64,000 bases of DNA from Drechmeria coniospora (Eukaryota > Ascomycota > Sordariomycetes > Hypocreales > Ophiocordycipitaceae), in the NCBI RefSeq assembly GCF_001625195.1, contig NC_054390.1:1946027-2010026 (forward strand). Direction: 5' to 3'. This document shows positions 42,101 through 56,300 of this stretch, piece after piece; position 1 is the stretch's first letter; every line of letters starts with the position of its first letter. Position numbers and translations under genes: made by a program. Under the pieces are notes generated by a model that was given only the letters and a program-made list of their open reading frames with translations, was not told the DNA's origin and ran no database searches.

Positions 42101-43440
42101 TTCCACCTACCTGGAGGATACTACTAGCCCTAGCCGCCTAGAATAACTGGTACGTCGAACAGATTGACTTTATTAGTGCTTTCCTAAATAGTAAGCTACC
42201 CGAAGTTAATTACCTTAAAATTCCTAAGGGACTGGAAGCATTTATTAGTCTTAATAAGACTAATAATTTAGCTAAGCTACTAGCTAAGCTAGGCTATAAC
42301 CCAGCAGTTAAATAAGGTATCCTTTTAAAAAAGGCACTCTATAGCCTAAAACAAGGACCTAGAGAGTAGCAGGAGGCACTTACCAAACTGCTACACCAAT
42401 ACGGATATAGCCCTCTAGTATTTAATCCGGCTATCTACTATAACAGTACTACTAGTACTTATATAGTTAGCCACGTCGACGACTGCCTACTTATTGGACC
42501 AAACCTTATATATATTAACAAGTTGAAATAATAACTACATAAGGTATACCCAATTAAAGACCGCAAATAGGCCGCCTTCTTCTTAGGCGTACAGATTAGT
42601 CAAACGACTAAGGGTATTACCCTTAGCCAAAAAGGGTATATTAAGAAAGCCCTAACCCGATTTAGGTTAAAGGAGGCTAAGGCAGTAGTAATACCGCTAC
42701 AGCCAGGAGTACTTAAGCAGGCTATTACAACGCCCCTTGCTCCCTTATCCGTAACCGACTAACTAGTATACCAACAGATAGTAGGGACTTTAATATACCT
42801 TATGCTATTAACCCAACCAGATATAGCCTTTGCAATCCAATGGCTATCTCGGTATATACACTAGGCTACTAGTCTGTAGCTATTAGCCGGTAAGAACCTC
42901 CTTCGATACCTAAAAGGAACTATAGATCTAGCTATCTACTACTAGTCTAAGTCCGCAGTACCCAACCTACTTAGATTTTCTGATAGCAACTTTGCAGGTA
43001 ACTTAGATTCTTTTAAGTCTACCTATAGGTACCTCTTTACCCTAGTAGGTAGACCAATCTGCTGGAAATTAAAAAGGGCTAATACTATTGCTCTTTCTAC
43101 TGTAGAGGTAGAATCGGATACCCTACTGAAAGCTATTCGGGAACTTAAATAACTAGATAGTCTATTTACAGAAATAGGTAAGGGTCTTAAGAAGCCTATT
43201 CCACTTCTATATAACAATAATAGATCTATCTCTAATGCCAATAACCCTAATTAGTACAACCGAACAAAGCATATACTGCTAAAGTTCCGGTGTATTCGGC
43301 AAGAAGCAGTAAACGGACTAGCCAAAATCAGTTACCTAAACACTAAGTCCATACCTACCGACGGCCTTACTAAGGCCCTTACCGCTAATCTCTTCCAACG
43401 TTACCTTAGCCTACTAGGTCTCCAAGGGATCCCTATTTAG
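39107..43440 (+). pseudogene. Copia-A E1 gag-pol polyprotein, RIPed and deleted
   Basis: The expected start codon is ATA at 39107, where E3 and E2 have ATG (a G-to-A change). Gag is recognisable to about 39600, then about 600 bp present in E3 (53862-54461) are missing. Next come a protease-like stretch (NTGSTCYLVNN), a serine/proline/arginine repeat SVPRSVPQSAPRS from 12-bp tandem repeats (40138-40240), the pre-integrase HIRLGHIS (40464), an integrase core, then GPTSPTRTSRP repeats (41487-41660). Reverse transcriptase shows QIDFISAFLNSKL (about 42158) and HVDDCLLIG (about 42472), and RNase H shows STVEVESDTL (about 43096). Many TAG/TAA stops are at former Gln or Trp codons. Not functional. 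Confidence 0.85.
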
Positions 43441-44333
43441 CAGTAGTTATACTAGCTAAATAGAGGGGGTATTAAAAATACTAGTATTTATACTAGTAAG
43501 ACTACCTAAATAGGATACTATCCTATTGCTACTACTACTAGTAGCAACAGCTAGGAGTACTACTACTAGTAAATATGCTATACTATACTGCAAGTATTAG
43601 TAAGCATATAGAGTTAACTAATAGTATACAACATACTACTTCTCCGAACTACAACTCGGAGCGACTGCCGGCAGTACTACTGTCAGCCAACCCACTACTA
43701 CAACCTAACCCACATATATAGTAGTCAGTTAACTACTGGAGTTAATTGATCGGAACACCAATTGACATTCTCCTAACGACTACCAGCCGTTGCCAGCTAA
43801 GAGTACTACTCTTGGCAATTTGAACTATAGTACAGGGACAACTAAGCCGGTAACTTACCGTGCAAATACGACCAAGCAGGTAACCTACTGCGCGGTATAA
43901 TGGACTGGCCACCTGACTTAACAGGCTCATATATGCGTACCTTAGTACGGTAATTATGGTCTCGACTTAGGTACACTGGGTTATCGCAGATCGTATATGC
44001 GCACATTAGTATAGCAGTTATAGTCTCGACCCAGGTACACTAAGTTGTCGCAGATCGTATATGCGCACATTAGTATAGCAGTTATAGTCTCGACCCAGGA
44101 ACCTAAGGTTGTCGAGGTACTACCTCCAAGACATAAATAGTCCTATTTCTTCTGTACTGTACTTAATAGAATAATTGCATTTGTTTGTATAATTTGGTAC
44201 TACCAAATTTGCACTCTTACCCAGTTACTAACTGGCACCCATTTTGCTGTTACCAACAGCCTAATTGATTCCCTAGTCCGTACGATATACTTCCACTACC
44301 CCTCTTCTTGCGCATCCAAATTGCAAGAGTAAG

Positions 44334-45039
44334 ACTACCTAAATAGGATATTATTCTATTACTATTAGTACTAGTACTATTAGTATAGATACTATACTAT
44401 ACTATAAGTATTGGTAAGTATATTAAGTTAACTAATAGTATACAATATACTACTTCTCCGAACTATAACTTAGAGCAATATATAGTAGTACTACTACTAA
44501 CTAACTTACTACTGCAATATGACCTATATAGGTAGTAGCTAGTTAACCTCTAGAGCCAATTGATCTAAACGATAATTATAGCTCTCCCAATTGCTACTAG
44601 CGCTTACTAGCCTATAATACTAATTTAGGCCGGACTACCTATTTATTATATAATAGAATTAGCTAAGCTAATAACTAAAATAATCTATCTAACCTTATAA
44701 CGGAAGTAGTTAACTAAAGTATAACTAAAACAGTTATCCAACTGTATAATAGTTTTTGTTATTAAGCTATAGTACAATAGCGCCTTTAATCTATAATAGA
44801 ATCTCTAATTAAGCTATTATTAGGGATTATTCTATAGATATAAATAGCTGCTCTTTTCCTATACTATAACTAAAAGAAATAATTGCATTCGTTTGTATAA
44901 TTCGGTACTACTAATTATATACTCTTGCCTAGTTACTAACTGGTACTCCCCTTATTACTATTACTAATAGTATAATTAATTTACTAGTCCGTACGATATA
45001 CTTTTATTATTCCTTCCTCTTGCGTACTAATTGCAAAGA
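44334..45039 (+). repeat. Second part of the E2 5' LTR
   Basis: Continues the LTR begun at 37818-37847; together they are 736 bp, matching the 737-bp LTRs of element E3 and ending in GCAAAGA. Followed by the common Copia-A leader. Confidence 0.75.
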
Positions 45040-45863
45040 GGTTATAAGCCCGGAAGGACTATAATTAATCCCCCGGAATTAATCTATGCAACGTACTAAG
45101 TCGCCTACTAGTACTATTAGTAAATCGTATAAGAACAACTATTGTAACTTACTAAGTTACCTATTAGTACTACTAGAAATTCTTAGTCGAATTCTATAAC
45201 TTACTAAGTTACCTACTAGTACTACTAGTAACGATTAATCGAATCCTATAACTTACTCAGTTACCTACTAGTACTATAAGTAATTCTTAGTCGAATTCTT
45301 ACTATTAGTAATTCTTAGTCGAACTCTATAACTTACTAAGTTACCTACTAGTACTACTAGTAATGCTTAGTCTCTAAGCTATAGCTCTCCTTCCTACTAG
45401 TACTACTAGTAGGAGACCTAACTACTAGTACTACTAGCTAGGAAAGTAAGGTAAGACTAGAATTTAGTTACTAACTAGAAAATGGATCCTAATAACTAAG
45501 GTTAGAAGACTAACCTATTGGAGATTGAAAAATATCTATAGGAATAATAAATATAAATCGATAAACTACTATAGTAACTTAATACTATTGTCCTAAGGAT
45601 ATAAGAACGACTAAATTTAATAAAGTCTACCCTTAGTATTAGTATTAGTCTTAATAGAGTAGAGGAAGGTTATTCTAACTATAAGTTAAATAAAAAGGTA
45701 TTTAATTTCCCTAAATATATAAAACTTAAAGGTACTAAGAACTATATGCTATAGGAGTAATCTTTAGCAATATACCTTTAAGCCCTTAATCTAGAAGGCT
45801 TTTTAGATAAACCTTTAATAGTATCTAGCTTTTTAGGTAGGAACTAAGCTATATAACGTACGG

Positions 45864-47874
45864 ATCGGTTAACAATAGTTAGGTAAGTAAGTAAGCCTTT
45901 TTTTAGACATCGAGTAGTATTTAAGACTAAAGCTTAGCCCTTTTTAAGTTTTTGGGCTTATATTCCTTTTGTAGCCGGAGTATACCCTACTCTTAGGCTA
46001 TCCTACCTTCCTATCTACTTAGGCTTTACCCGTATACCCCTGTCTACTTAGGCTTTACTCGTATGCCCCTATCTATTTAGGCTTTACCCGTACGCGTAGC
46101 CTTATAATTATCCCTCCTCCTATAGGGACCGTCTTAGTACTGTCTCGGAGACTCCCCGGCTAGCGTTATTTAATTTAATTTAGGTAGACTTACCTTATTG
46201 TATTATTCCTACTATTAGTTTAGTTATCCTTTGCCTTTAGCTTATTAATTTAATTATTATTGTATTTCTTATATTTAATTATTATTATAGTATACTTACT
46301 GGTTAGTACTACCTTAGGCCGTTAATCGGTTACTATAGTGCTTATTATATTTATACTTATTGCTATATTATACTTAATGCGGCCTTAGGTTTTAATACCC
46401 TAGGGATTCTAGCCTAAGGCTATTGCTCTAATATATATATCTTATTATATTCTTATTAACTTCCTTTTTTTTCTTTTCTTCTTTAAGACTACTACTATAA
46501 TAATTTAATAGCTCTTTAGTAGTATTTAATAATAATAGTAATAGTAATAATAATAATAGTAATAATAATATTCTTTTAATACTTAGTATAACTCCTTCTT
46601 ATAAGCATTCTATACTAAGCGGGACCTTAGCCTCTCCTAGGACTACTAGCCCTAGTTACTAATATAGGGAGGCCTAGCGTTAGTCTATATAGAGGAGGGC
46701 TCTCTTATAACTTTAGAATAAAATCCCCTTAGGTAAGTCCCTCCTTATATCCCCTTCTATTAATAGGGCTAGGGCTAGGGCTTCCTAATATAATAATAAT
46801 AGTAATATAGGTAGTATTAATAGTATACTAACTCCTTAATAGGTTAATAAAGGTAAGTAGCCTATAGTAGTTTTATATTCCTTTTTACTTCCTTTTTGCT
46901 TTTCCCTTAAGTTTATTTAGTTTTTCCTTTTCCCTTTATTTTCCCTTTCCTTTTTCTTTTTTTCTTTCCCCTTATTTAAAGAGTTAGTAAGTAAAGCTAA
47001 GTTAGTAGCCTTTTACCTAGGATATAGCCTACTTATAGGTAGTAGGAGTTCCGCTATAGATAGGGCTAGTATAGTTAAAAGGGCTAGTCCTAGGGATAAT
47101 ACTAATAAAGGTTAGGCTTTATTAAATAATATAGGTAAGGTTAAAGGTATAGGATTAGTCTCTAAGGATAGCTCTTCTATAGGAGGAGCTAAGGAGTTAG
47201 TAACTCCCTATCGATATTAATCCTATATTTAGGTATAACCCTTTTATAGTATTATAGTATAGAATTCTTACCTTTAGTATATAGTATATTTTTATACTAT
47301 AATTACTACCTATAAGCAGTTTAAACTAAAGGAGCCCTAGGTTTTTTTGACTAACTATACTTATCCTATAGTTTAGTCCTCCTATTACTAGTAGTATAAT
47401 AAGTAGTATACTACTTACTCTTAGGTATATAGCTCTTAGCTCCTTAGAATCGGTTTATATTTACTAATTCTTTTAGGTATAAGTAGTAGTACTTATAGCT
47501 ATAGATTATTATAACTTAGTTATAGTCTATAATTATATTTATTGCCTTTACTCCTAAAGGGTAGAAGTATTCCTAAAGGTAGGTAATATATTGCTTTAGG
47601 GTATTAATAGTAGTAATAATAATAATAGTAAGTACTTATTTTTTCTTTTACTTAAGGGATAGTACTAACTTACTATTTCCGCCTAGTACTTAGGTAAGTC
47701 CTTTAATTTATTTAAGGAGTAGTACTAAAGGGAGTACTATCTTATTAGTATTAAGTATATAAATAAAGTATATATTAAGTTAGAAGGAAGTCTTTATATT
47801 ATCTTTTGCTAATATACTTATTAGGCTAATTGGGCTACTTATTACCTTATAATAGACTTATATTATAAGATATT
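45864..47874. other. Anonymous RIPed relic with a family-k remnant
   Basis: About 45864-46100 resembles the family-k insert at 21550. The rest is AT-rich, with TAATAATAG triplet repeats near 46530-46570 and purine or pyrimidine-rich stretches (46900-46980). A segment near 47160-47215 resembles 10890-10960. I cannot identify an encoded protein. Confidence 0.45.
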
Positions 47875-50364
47875 TCTTGCAATTTGTATATATAAGAAGT
47901 AGGGGTAGTGGAAGTATATTGTATAGACTAGGGAATTAATTAGGCTATTAGTAATAGTATAAGGGGTGCTAGTTAGTAACTAGGTAAGAGTACAAACTTA
48001 GTAGTACTAATTTATATAAACGAATGTAATTATTCTTCTACCTAAAGTACAAGGGAAGTATAGCTATTTATGCCTATAGAGTTGTACTGTATAGGTCTAG
48101 ATTGTAGCTGTATAGTTATACTATAGTTTAATTACTCGTTTGGTTGTATAATGGTTTAATTACCTATTTAGTTGTATAATAGTTTGATTGCTATTTCGGT
48201 TATATAATAGTTTAATTGCTTGTAGTAGTACTGTAGGCTAGTAAATTACTAGTAGTAACTGGGAGAGCGGTAATTGTTATTCCGATTAATTGGCTCCTAT
48301 AGTTGACTGGCTACTACGTATATAAGTTGTATTGTAGTAGTAAGTTGGCCGGTAGTAGTACTACCGTTAGTCGTTCCAAGTAGTAGTTCGGAGAAGTAGT
48401 ATATTATATACTATTAGTTAACTTAATATACTTACTAATACTTACAGTATAGTATAGTATCTTTACTAGTAGTAGTACTACTAGTAATAATAGGATAGTA
48501 TTCTATTTAGGTAGTCTTACTAGTATAAATACTAGTATTTTAATACCCCCTCTATTTAGCTAGTATAACTACTACTAAATAGGGATCCCTTGGAGACCTA
48601 GTAGGCTAAGGTAGTATTAAAAGAGATTAGCGGTAAGGGCCTTAGTAAGGCTATCGGTAGGTATAGACTTAGTATTTAGGTAATTGATTTTGGCTAGTTT
48701 GTTTACTGCTTCTTACCGAATGTACTAGAACTTTAGTAGTATATGCTTTGTTCGGTTATACTAATTGGGATTATTAGCGTTAGAAATAGATCTATTATTG
48801 TTATATAAAAGTAGGATAGGCTTTTTAAGACCTTTGCCTATTTCTATAAATAAACTATCTAGCTATTTAAGTTCCCGAATAGCTTTTAGTAGGGTATTTG
48901 ATTTTGCCTTTATAGTAGAAAGAGTAATAGTATTAGCCCTTTTTGATTTCTAGTAGATTGGTCTACCTATTAGGGTAAAACGGTACCTATAGGTAGACTT
49001 AAAGGAGTTTAAGTTACCTGTAAAGTTGCTATTAGAAAATCCAAGTAGATTAGATACTTTAGGCTTAGACTAATAGTAAATAGCTAGGTTTATAGTTCCT
49101 TTTAGATATTAAAGAAGGTTCTTACTAGCTAATAGCCATAGGCTAGTAGCCTAGTATATATACCGAGATAGCTATTGGATTGCAAAGGCTATATTTAGTT
49201 GGGTTAATAGTATAAGGTATATTAAAGTCCCTACTATTTATTGGTATACTAGTTAGTCGGTTGCGGATAAGGGAGTAAGGGATATTGTAGTAGCCTGCTT
49301 AAGTACTCCTGGCTATAGTAGTATTGCTACTGCCTTAGCCTCCTTTAACCTAAATTAGAATAGGGCTTTCTTAATATACCCTTTTTAACTAAGGGTAATA
49401 CCCTTAGTTATTCGACTAATCTGTATGCTTAAGAAGAAGGCGGCCTGTCTGTAGTCTTTAATTAGGTAGACCTTATGCAGTTATTGTTTTGACTTATTAA
49501 TATATATAAGGTTTAGTCTAATAAGTAGGTAGTCGTTAATATAGCTAACTATATAAGTACTAGTAGTACTATTATAGTAAATAGCCGGATTAAATACTAG
49601 AGGGCTGTATTTGTATTGTTATAGTAGTTTGGTAAGTACTTCCTATTACTTTTTAGGTTCTTGTTTTAGGCCGTAAAGTGCTTTTTTTAAAAGGATACCT
49701 TATTTAACTACTAGATTATAGCCTAGCTTAGCTAGTAGCTTAGCTAAATTATTAGTCTTTATAAGCTTAATAAATGCTTCTAGTCCCTTAGGAATTTTAA
49801 GGTAATTAACTTTAGGTAGCTTACTGTTTAGGAAAGTACTAATAAAGTCGATCTATTTAACGTACTAGTTGTTTTGGGCGGCTAGGGCTAGTAGTATCCT
49901 TTTGGTAGGTAGAATACTAGTAGTTGCAAAAGTCTTAATATAATTAAGGCCTTTAATTTGTATAAATCCCTTAGCTACTAGTTATGCCTTAAATTTAATA
50001 GGGTTATTCTACTAATCCTTTTTGACTTATGGTATAAGTTAGCTTTTTAGAAGTTATCTACTAGTTAGTATTTCTTAAAGGGGGATAAAATAAAATACCC
50101 CTACTTAGATAAGCTATTGGAATTCTAAGAATATAGTACTTATCTACTGGTCTTTATTGTCTGACTTAAGTACTTGTTTTAGCTAGTAGGCTTACTACTA
50201 TTTAGTAGTTACTTTACCTTAGCTTAGTAGTATGGTCCTAGATCTAATACGCTAGGTTAAGATCTATTGGGTTAGGGTTATCTTCTGGTTTTAGTAGTAT
50301 ATCTAGAAGAGAGGTATTTAGTAGATCCTCTATTAGCTAGGCTAGGACCCCCTTTGTTGTACTA
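47875..50364 (-). mobile_element. Copia-A element E4, 3' half only, reversed
   Basis: The 3' LTR lies at 47875-48545 (TCTTGCAATTT...TTTTAATA, read in reverse), followed by the reversed polypurine tract CCCCCTCTATTTAGC, then RNase H, reverse transcriptase and the TSPTRTS linker in reverse up to 50364. The family-a solo LTR at 50365 abuts it and the Copia-A sequence does not continue beyond. RIPed, but single frames of 60 codons survive. Confidence 0.75.
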
Positions 50365-50536
50365 TATTATAGAGTTACTAGGTAATTGCTTTAGGACTCT
50401 TAATAATATTTATTAAAAGACTTAAAGAATAGGAAAACTACTTAGTAACTAGGGCTTTTAGTTATATGTATTCCTTTTAGTAGGTCCCTTAGTTCCCTTT
50501 GTTCTCCTATATTAGGCTAACCCTAATACTATAATA
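50365..50536 (-). repeat. Solo LTR, family a (copy 9, reversed)
   Basis: 172 bp, TATTATAGAGTTACTAGG to CTAATACTATAATA. The flanks TACTA and TACTG differ by one G-to-A change. The Copia-A E4 sequence stops at its left edge and is not resumed on the right, so a deletion after insertion is possible. Confidence 0.65.
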
Positions 50537-52328
50537 TACTGTCTTACTCTACTTATTTAAAGTAAAGTTAAGCTATAGCTATAGCTAACCTACCTTTCCT
50601 TAGGCTAGCTTTTTAATTTATAGCTCCCTCCTAAAAAGTTTTTAGGTATTTATTAGGTACTAAGTATATATAGCCTCCTCCTTATATTATTTCCTATTGG
50701 GAGCTTATTAGTTGCCTGGAGTTATTAACTTTACCCTACCTTAGCCCTTTCCTAAGTATTTACTAAATACCTAAGGTAACTAACTTTACCCTGCTTTATT
50801 CCCTCCTTAGGTATTCCTTAAGTACCTAAAGCGCTTAGTATTATTTTACTTTTCCCTCTTATTACTCTTTTTATATTGCTTTTTCCGTTCCCTTCCTATT
50901 ATACTTTATTATTCCTCTTTCCTTTAACTATTATACCTACCTATTTTCTAGCTTTTTGCTATATAATTTATTATTAACTCCTTTATTACTTCCTATTATA
51001 CTTACTCCTTTATTATTATTATTCCTCCCCTATAAGGTAGGTTACTATTTCCTTATTAAGGCTATTTTATATATCCTTTAGGCTATTAGCTAATAAGTTA
51101 GTAATAATAGGAACTAGTAATCCTACTCTTATTGTTATTACTCCTCCCTTATAAAGGACTTATTTACCTTTTTATTACTATTACTATTACTATTATATCT
51201 ACTGCTATAGGTACTCCCCCCCCCCCCCTGGATATAGTTTAGGCCCGTATTATAGCTATTATACTAATAAGTCGGACTGTTATTATACCTTAGGTAAATA
51301 CTTAGTAGAGGGTAATTCCTTTAATAAGAAGTTTATACCTTTAAAGGAGGTATATAGAATATACCTCCCTTATATTAATTACCTTATTACTAATAGCTAT
51401 AATAACTATATATTGGGCTATAGTATTAGTTACTGTATATATATATATATATATATATTAAATATATTTAGGTACTATATTTATTTACTATATACCCTTA
51501 GCTATATTGCGCTTTGCATAACCTTTATACTTATACCTAGTATAATATTTATATTTTAGTTAAGGCCTACCCTAAGGTTAGAACTATATTAGGCGCTTGT
51601 ATTATTCTTTTACTTAAATTTCTAGCCTTAGGCTAGGTTTAGGCTTATACCCTAGTTCTAGCCGAAATAGAGCCTACCCCTATATACTCTACCTATACCC
51701 TTACCCCTATACTAAGTATTATTTCCCCCCCTATTGCTACTAATAATAATAACCTAAACTATACCCTTATCCTTACCGCTAATACTTTAACCCTAACTTA
51801 GGCTAGTAGTCGTTCCGGTAGTATACTAAGTATATAGCTTAGTATATTTGCTTAAGGTATAGCCCGGGCCCTAATAGGTATTTAAAGTAATATATATAGT
51901 TTCGCTTACTATTAGTAGGTATAGGAGGGTATTAGTACTAAGTTAGTAGCTACCTTAGTCGAAATATATTATAATATTTATAAATTATATAAGTCTTATA
52001 TAAATAGTTCCCCCTTATTGTACTATTTTACTCTTTTTACTCCCTATATTACCTATAATAGTAGTAGGTTATACCTATTCTATATAAATAATATAACTTT
52101 ATTATATTACCCTATTGTCTTTACCCCTTATATTACCTATATTACCTAGTACCTTTATTTTATACCCCTACCCCTACCCCCCTTAGTTACGTTCCGCCCC
52201 TACCTAAGTACTATAATGGACTATTTTAAGACCCTCCCTAAGGAGGATACTAAGGAGGATAAAAGTAAGAAGAATATAGAAACTAATAAGTCTAAGTAAT
52301 ATAGCTAGTATATATTTATAGTAGTATT
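50537..52328 (-). mobile_element. Probable 3' part of Gypsy relic 2 and adjoining relic
   Basis: About 51950-52310 matches the reverse of 29870-30122 at the end of Gypsy relic 1 (shared AAACCCTCCCTAA-like and AGGATAAGAA-like words), so Gypsy relic 2 continues here on the far side of the Copia-A element E3. Left of 51950 the sequence is anonymous, with a TA run at 51433-51456 and a 13-base C run at about 51216-51228. No frame can be named. Confidence 0.5.
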
Positions 52329-53374
52329 TGTTAAAATACTAGTATTTATACTAGTAAGACTACCTAAATAGGATACTATCCTATTAGTATTAGTACTAGT
52401 ACTACTAGTACGGATGCTATACTATACTGCGAGTATTAGTAAGTATATTGAGTTGACTAATAGTATATAATATACTACTTCTCCGAACTATAACTCGGAG
52501 CGATATACGGTAGTACTACTACCGACCAACTTACTACTGCAATGTGACCTATACATATAGTAGCTAGTCGACTACTAGAGCCAATTAATCGGTACGATAA
52601 TTACTGCTCTCCTAATTGCTACTAATACTTACTAGCCTATAATACTAACTTAGGCCGGACTACCTATTTATTATATAATGGAATTAGCTAAGCTAATAAT
52701 TAAAACAATCTATCTAACCTTATAACGGAAGTAGTTAACTAACAAGTAACTGAAACAGTTATCCAACTATATAATGGTTTTAGCTATTTAAGCTATAGTA
52801 CAATAGCGCCTTTAATCCATAATGGAATCTCCGATAAAGCCGTTATTAGGGATTGTCCTATAGATATAAATAGCCGCTCTTTTCCTATACTATAGCTAGA
52901 AGAAATAATTATATTCGTTTATATAATTTGGTACTACTAATTGTATACTCTTGCTTAGTTACTAACTGGTACTTCCCTTATTGCTATTACTAATAGTATA
53001 ATTAATTTACTAGTCCGTACGATATACTTTTACTATCCCCTCCTCTTGCGCATTAATTATAAAGAGGTTATAAGCCCGGAAGGACTATAATTAATCCCCT
53101 AGAATTAATCTATGCGACTTACTAAGTTACCTACTAGTACTACTAGTAATTCTTGGTCGAACTCTGTAACCTACTAAGTTACCTACCAGTACTACTAGTA
53201 ACGCTTGGTTATCTCCAAGCTACGGTTCTTATTTCTACTAGTACTACTAGTAACGCTTAGTTGTTTCTAAGCTACGGCTCCTCTTCCTACTAGTACTACT
53301 AGTAGGAGACCTAACTGCTAGTATTACTAGCTAGGTAAGTAAAGTAAGACTGGAATCTAGTTACTAACTAAAAA

Positions 53375-56300
53375 ATGGATCCTAATAACTAAGGTCAGAA
53401 TACTAACTTATTGGAAATTAAAAAATATCTTTAGGAACAATAAATACAAATCGACAAACTACTACGGTAACTCAATACTATAGTCCTAAGGATACAAGAA
53501 CAACTAGATTTAATAAAGTCTACCCTTAGTACTAGTACTACTAGTAACAATAGGGTAGAGGATTCCTATACTAATTATGCATTAAATAAAAAGGTATTTA
53601 ACTTCCCTAAATATACAAAACTTAAAGGTACTAAAAACTATAAGCTATAGGAGTAATCCCTAGCAATATAACTTTAAGCTCTTAATCTAGAAGGCTTTCT
53701 GGACAAGCCCTTAATTGCATTAAGCTTTTTAGGTAGGAATTAGGCTAATTTACTTATACTACTATGGGATAGTTATTCGAAAGAAATCTTAGTATTAACT
53801 ATATATATTAAAAATCTAACCTAAATTTATTTACTACTAAAGAAGTATTACTGCAAAGGATATAAAAATAAACATTCCAACCTATATAAGGCCTACTATA
53901 ACCTTACATTTAAGGGGTATAAAGGAACACTTAATGCATTTAATACTAAATTCAATAGTTGACTTACTAAGCTACTGCTAGCCGGTGCAATAATTAATCT
54001 ATTAGACCAAACTAGTTATTATCTTACAATAGTTAAACCTATATTTCTACAATAGGCAGCTATTTAGGAAAATAACCTTATATCTTCTAGAGCCCTAGGA
54101 CTTAAATTAAATATCTTTAACCTATAATACCTTATAGCTAACTTACTAAAAGAAAATCGAAACTCTAGTACTACTGGAACGAATACATTTAGTTACTAAA
54201 TATCTTAAGGACCTAAGAAAAAGAAGAAGGAAAATAAGTTTAATAAATCTAACCAATTGAGTTAACCCAATAAACTAATTTAATCCAAGAAACTAAATAA
54301 ATCCAACTAATTAACTAAGTAACTAAAGGATACTATTAGTTTCCTAGTTAGTAACTATAGCCTAACTATTAGCTGTATAGACTTACCTAATTCCTACTAA
54401 GAATTAGATACTAATTCTATACAAGAATTAGAGATATTACCTAACTTAGATAATATCGGTATACTATATAGTATTACTAATACTAATATATATAATTAGG
54501 GCCTAATCTACAATACTGGCTCGACCTGCTATTTAGTAAATAATCGGTCTAAGTTTTTAAATTTCCGACTAATTGCAAAATCCCAGTTAAAACTAATTAC
54601 AACTAGAGGTAGTCCTATCTACCCTAGTAGAATTAGGAATATAGAATTTATAGTATTAATTAATACTAACCTACCAACCTATAGTATACTTATACTAAAG
54701 GAGGCACTATATATTCCGAAGCTAGAAGTTAATATTATTAGTAGGATATATTACTACGGATTAGGGGGAATACTTATTAAGGAATCCCTATTTAACTCGA
54801 ACCGAAAAGTATACGGCCTATTAAACTTCTAAAGGTACGGCTTCTTCCTATAATAAGAAGGTCTAGATATACCTACCTTAAATAAGTCGGATTTAGCCTA
54901 CTTTTGCTACTATAGCAGCTACGGAATTATAGTAGAAATTCCTATGCAATAACCTTCCTAGGCCAACAAGGCAAAAGACTATACAATACCTAAATTAGTA
55001 CTTAGGTCGGCACCTAGATCGGTACCTAGGTCGGTACCTAGATTAGTACCTAAGTCGGTACCTAGTCCTATACTAAAACCGGGACCTAGACTAAGACCAG
55101 GTCCTAGCCCAACTATTAGTTCGGCTAGTATAAGGGACCTTACTAAGGCTACCTTATATAAAGACCCTGTAGAGGACCCAGTCCCTATAGAGGCAACAAA
55201 CCTACTAGTAGCCCTAACTACTAGTACTAAGGAACAGGCTATTCCGACTACCAGTACGGAATCCAGCAACTAGTCTTACTAAAGACTATTGCAATAAGCA
55301 GGCATTTAGCACATACGACTAAAATATATTAGTTTACTACTTTTAAAAAAGACTAGTAAAATTACTAGTAGGCTACCTAACTTTATATCTATTAAGGTTA
55401 CCGACTTCCAATACATTGCCTATATACAGGTAAAATCTATAAAACGCTAGTTAAGGGAACTAATTAAGGACCCAGACTATATACTTAACTCAATCGAAGG
55501 GGATACATTTAGGATTAAACCTATATCCTATAATCGAAAATCTATTGGATTAATACTAATTAATCGAAAATCCCGATTCCGTTAGGTATATATCCTACCC
55601 AATAAGGAAGGACTAATAATTCTTCAGGCTATAAAGAATTTCTTTTAAAGCCTAAAAACACACTATAGCCATTACCCAAAAAGGCTATTCTATAATAGAG
55701 GACCTAAAATCAATACATTATTACAGGACTAGTTGGGTACTAAAGGAATACTAGTCGATATATCTTACCCGTATACCCCCGAACAAAACGGACTTACCAA
55801 ACGGTCTATATAAGTTATCCTAGACCGGCTATAAGTAACTATAATTTAGGCTGGCCTCCTACTTTTCCTTTAGTCTACTATACTTCCTACTATAGTTAAC
55901 CTAGTTAACTATACTGCAATTACCAATAGGGACCTAAGCCCCTATTAATTGCTTAAGCAGGAACTATAAGGGCTAAAAATACTACCAAACCTTACAGCCT
56001 ATAAGGCTATTAGTACCTACTGCAAAGTCCTAATCCCTTATTAGAAACGGATTTAAAGTACTAAATTAGTATAACGCACAGAACCAGTAAGGCTACTAGT
56101 AACGCTAGGTTCAAAAACATACCTTATATATATACCTTCCAGAAGGGCAGTTACAAAAACTACCTTCCTAAAAATCCTAGAAGGTATTAGCCCTATCTCC
56201 CAAGGACTTTAACGACTACTAAGTCCTAGTCCCTAAGGACTAGAGTTAGAGGGGGAAATTAAGATAGAAGATTATATCTTACAAACTACCTCTAGTCCCT

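Larger units (their letters stand above)
37848..44328 (+). mobile_element. Copia-A element E1, complete ends, internally deleted
   Basis: 6481 bp with two 859-bp LTRs (37848-38706 and 43470-44328) and a perfect 5-bp TSD GTAAG (37843-37847 and 44329-44333). The target is the 5' LTR of E2. LTRs begin TATTAAAAATACTAG (original TGTTA) and end GCAAGA. The polypurine tract AATAGAGGGGG lies just before the 3' LTR. Compared with E3, E1 lacks about 600 bp of gag. Confidence 0.85.
37818..45863 (+). mobile_element. Copia-A element E2, truncated, split by element E1
   Basis: The 5' LTR is in two parts, 37818-37847 and 44334-45039 (736 bp in total), because element E1 (37848-44328) inserted with duplication of GTAAG. 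The interior starts at 45040 with the Copia-A leader GGTTATAAGCCCGGAAGG and a gag start ATG at 45482, then the similarity to the Copia-A gag stops near 45860. No 3' half and no 3' LTR follow, so E2 is a 5' remnant. Confidence 0.75.
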
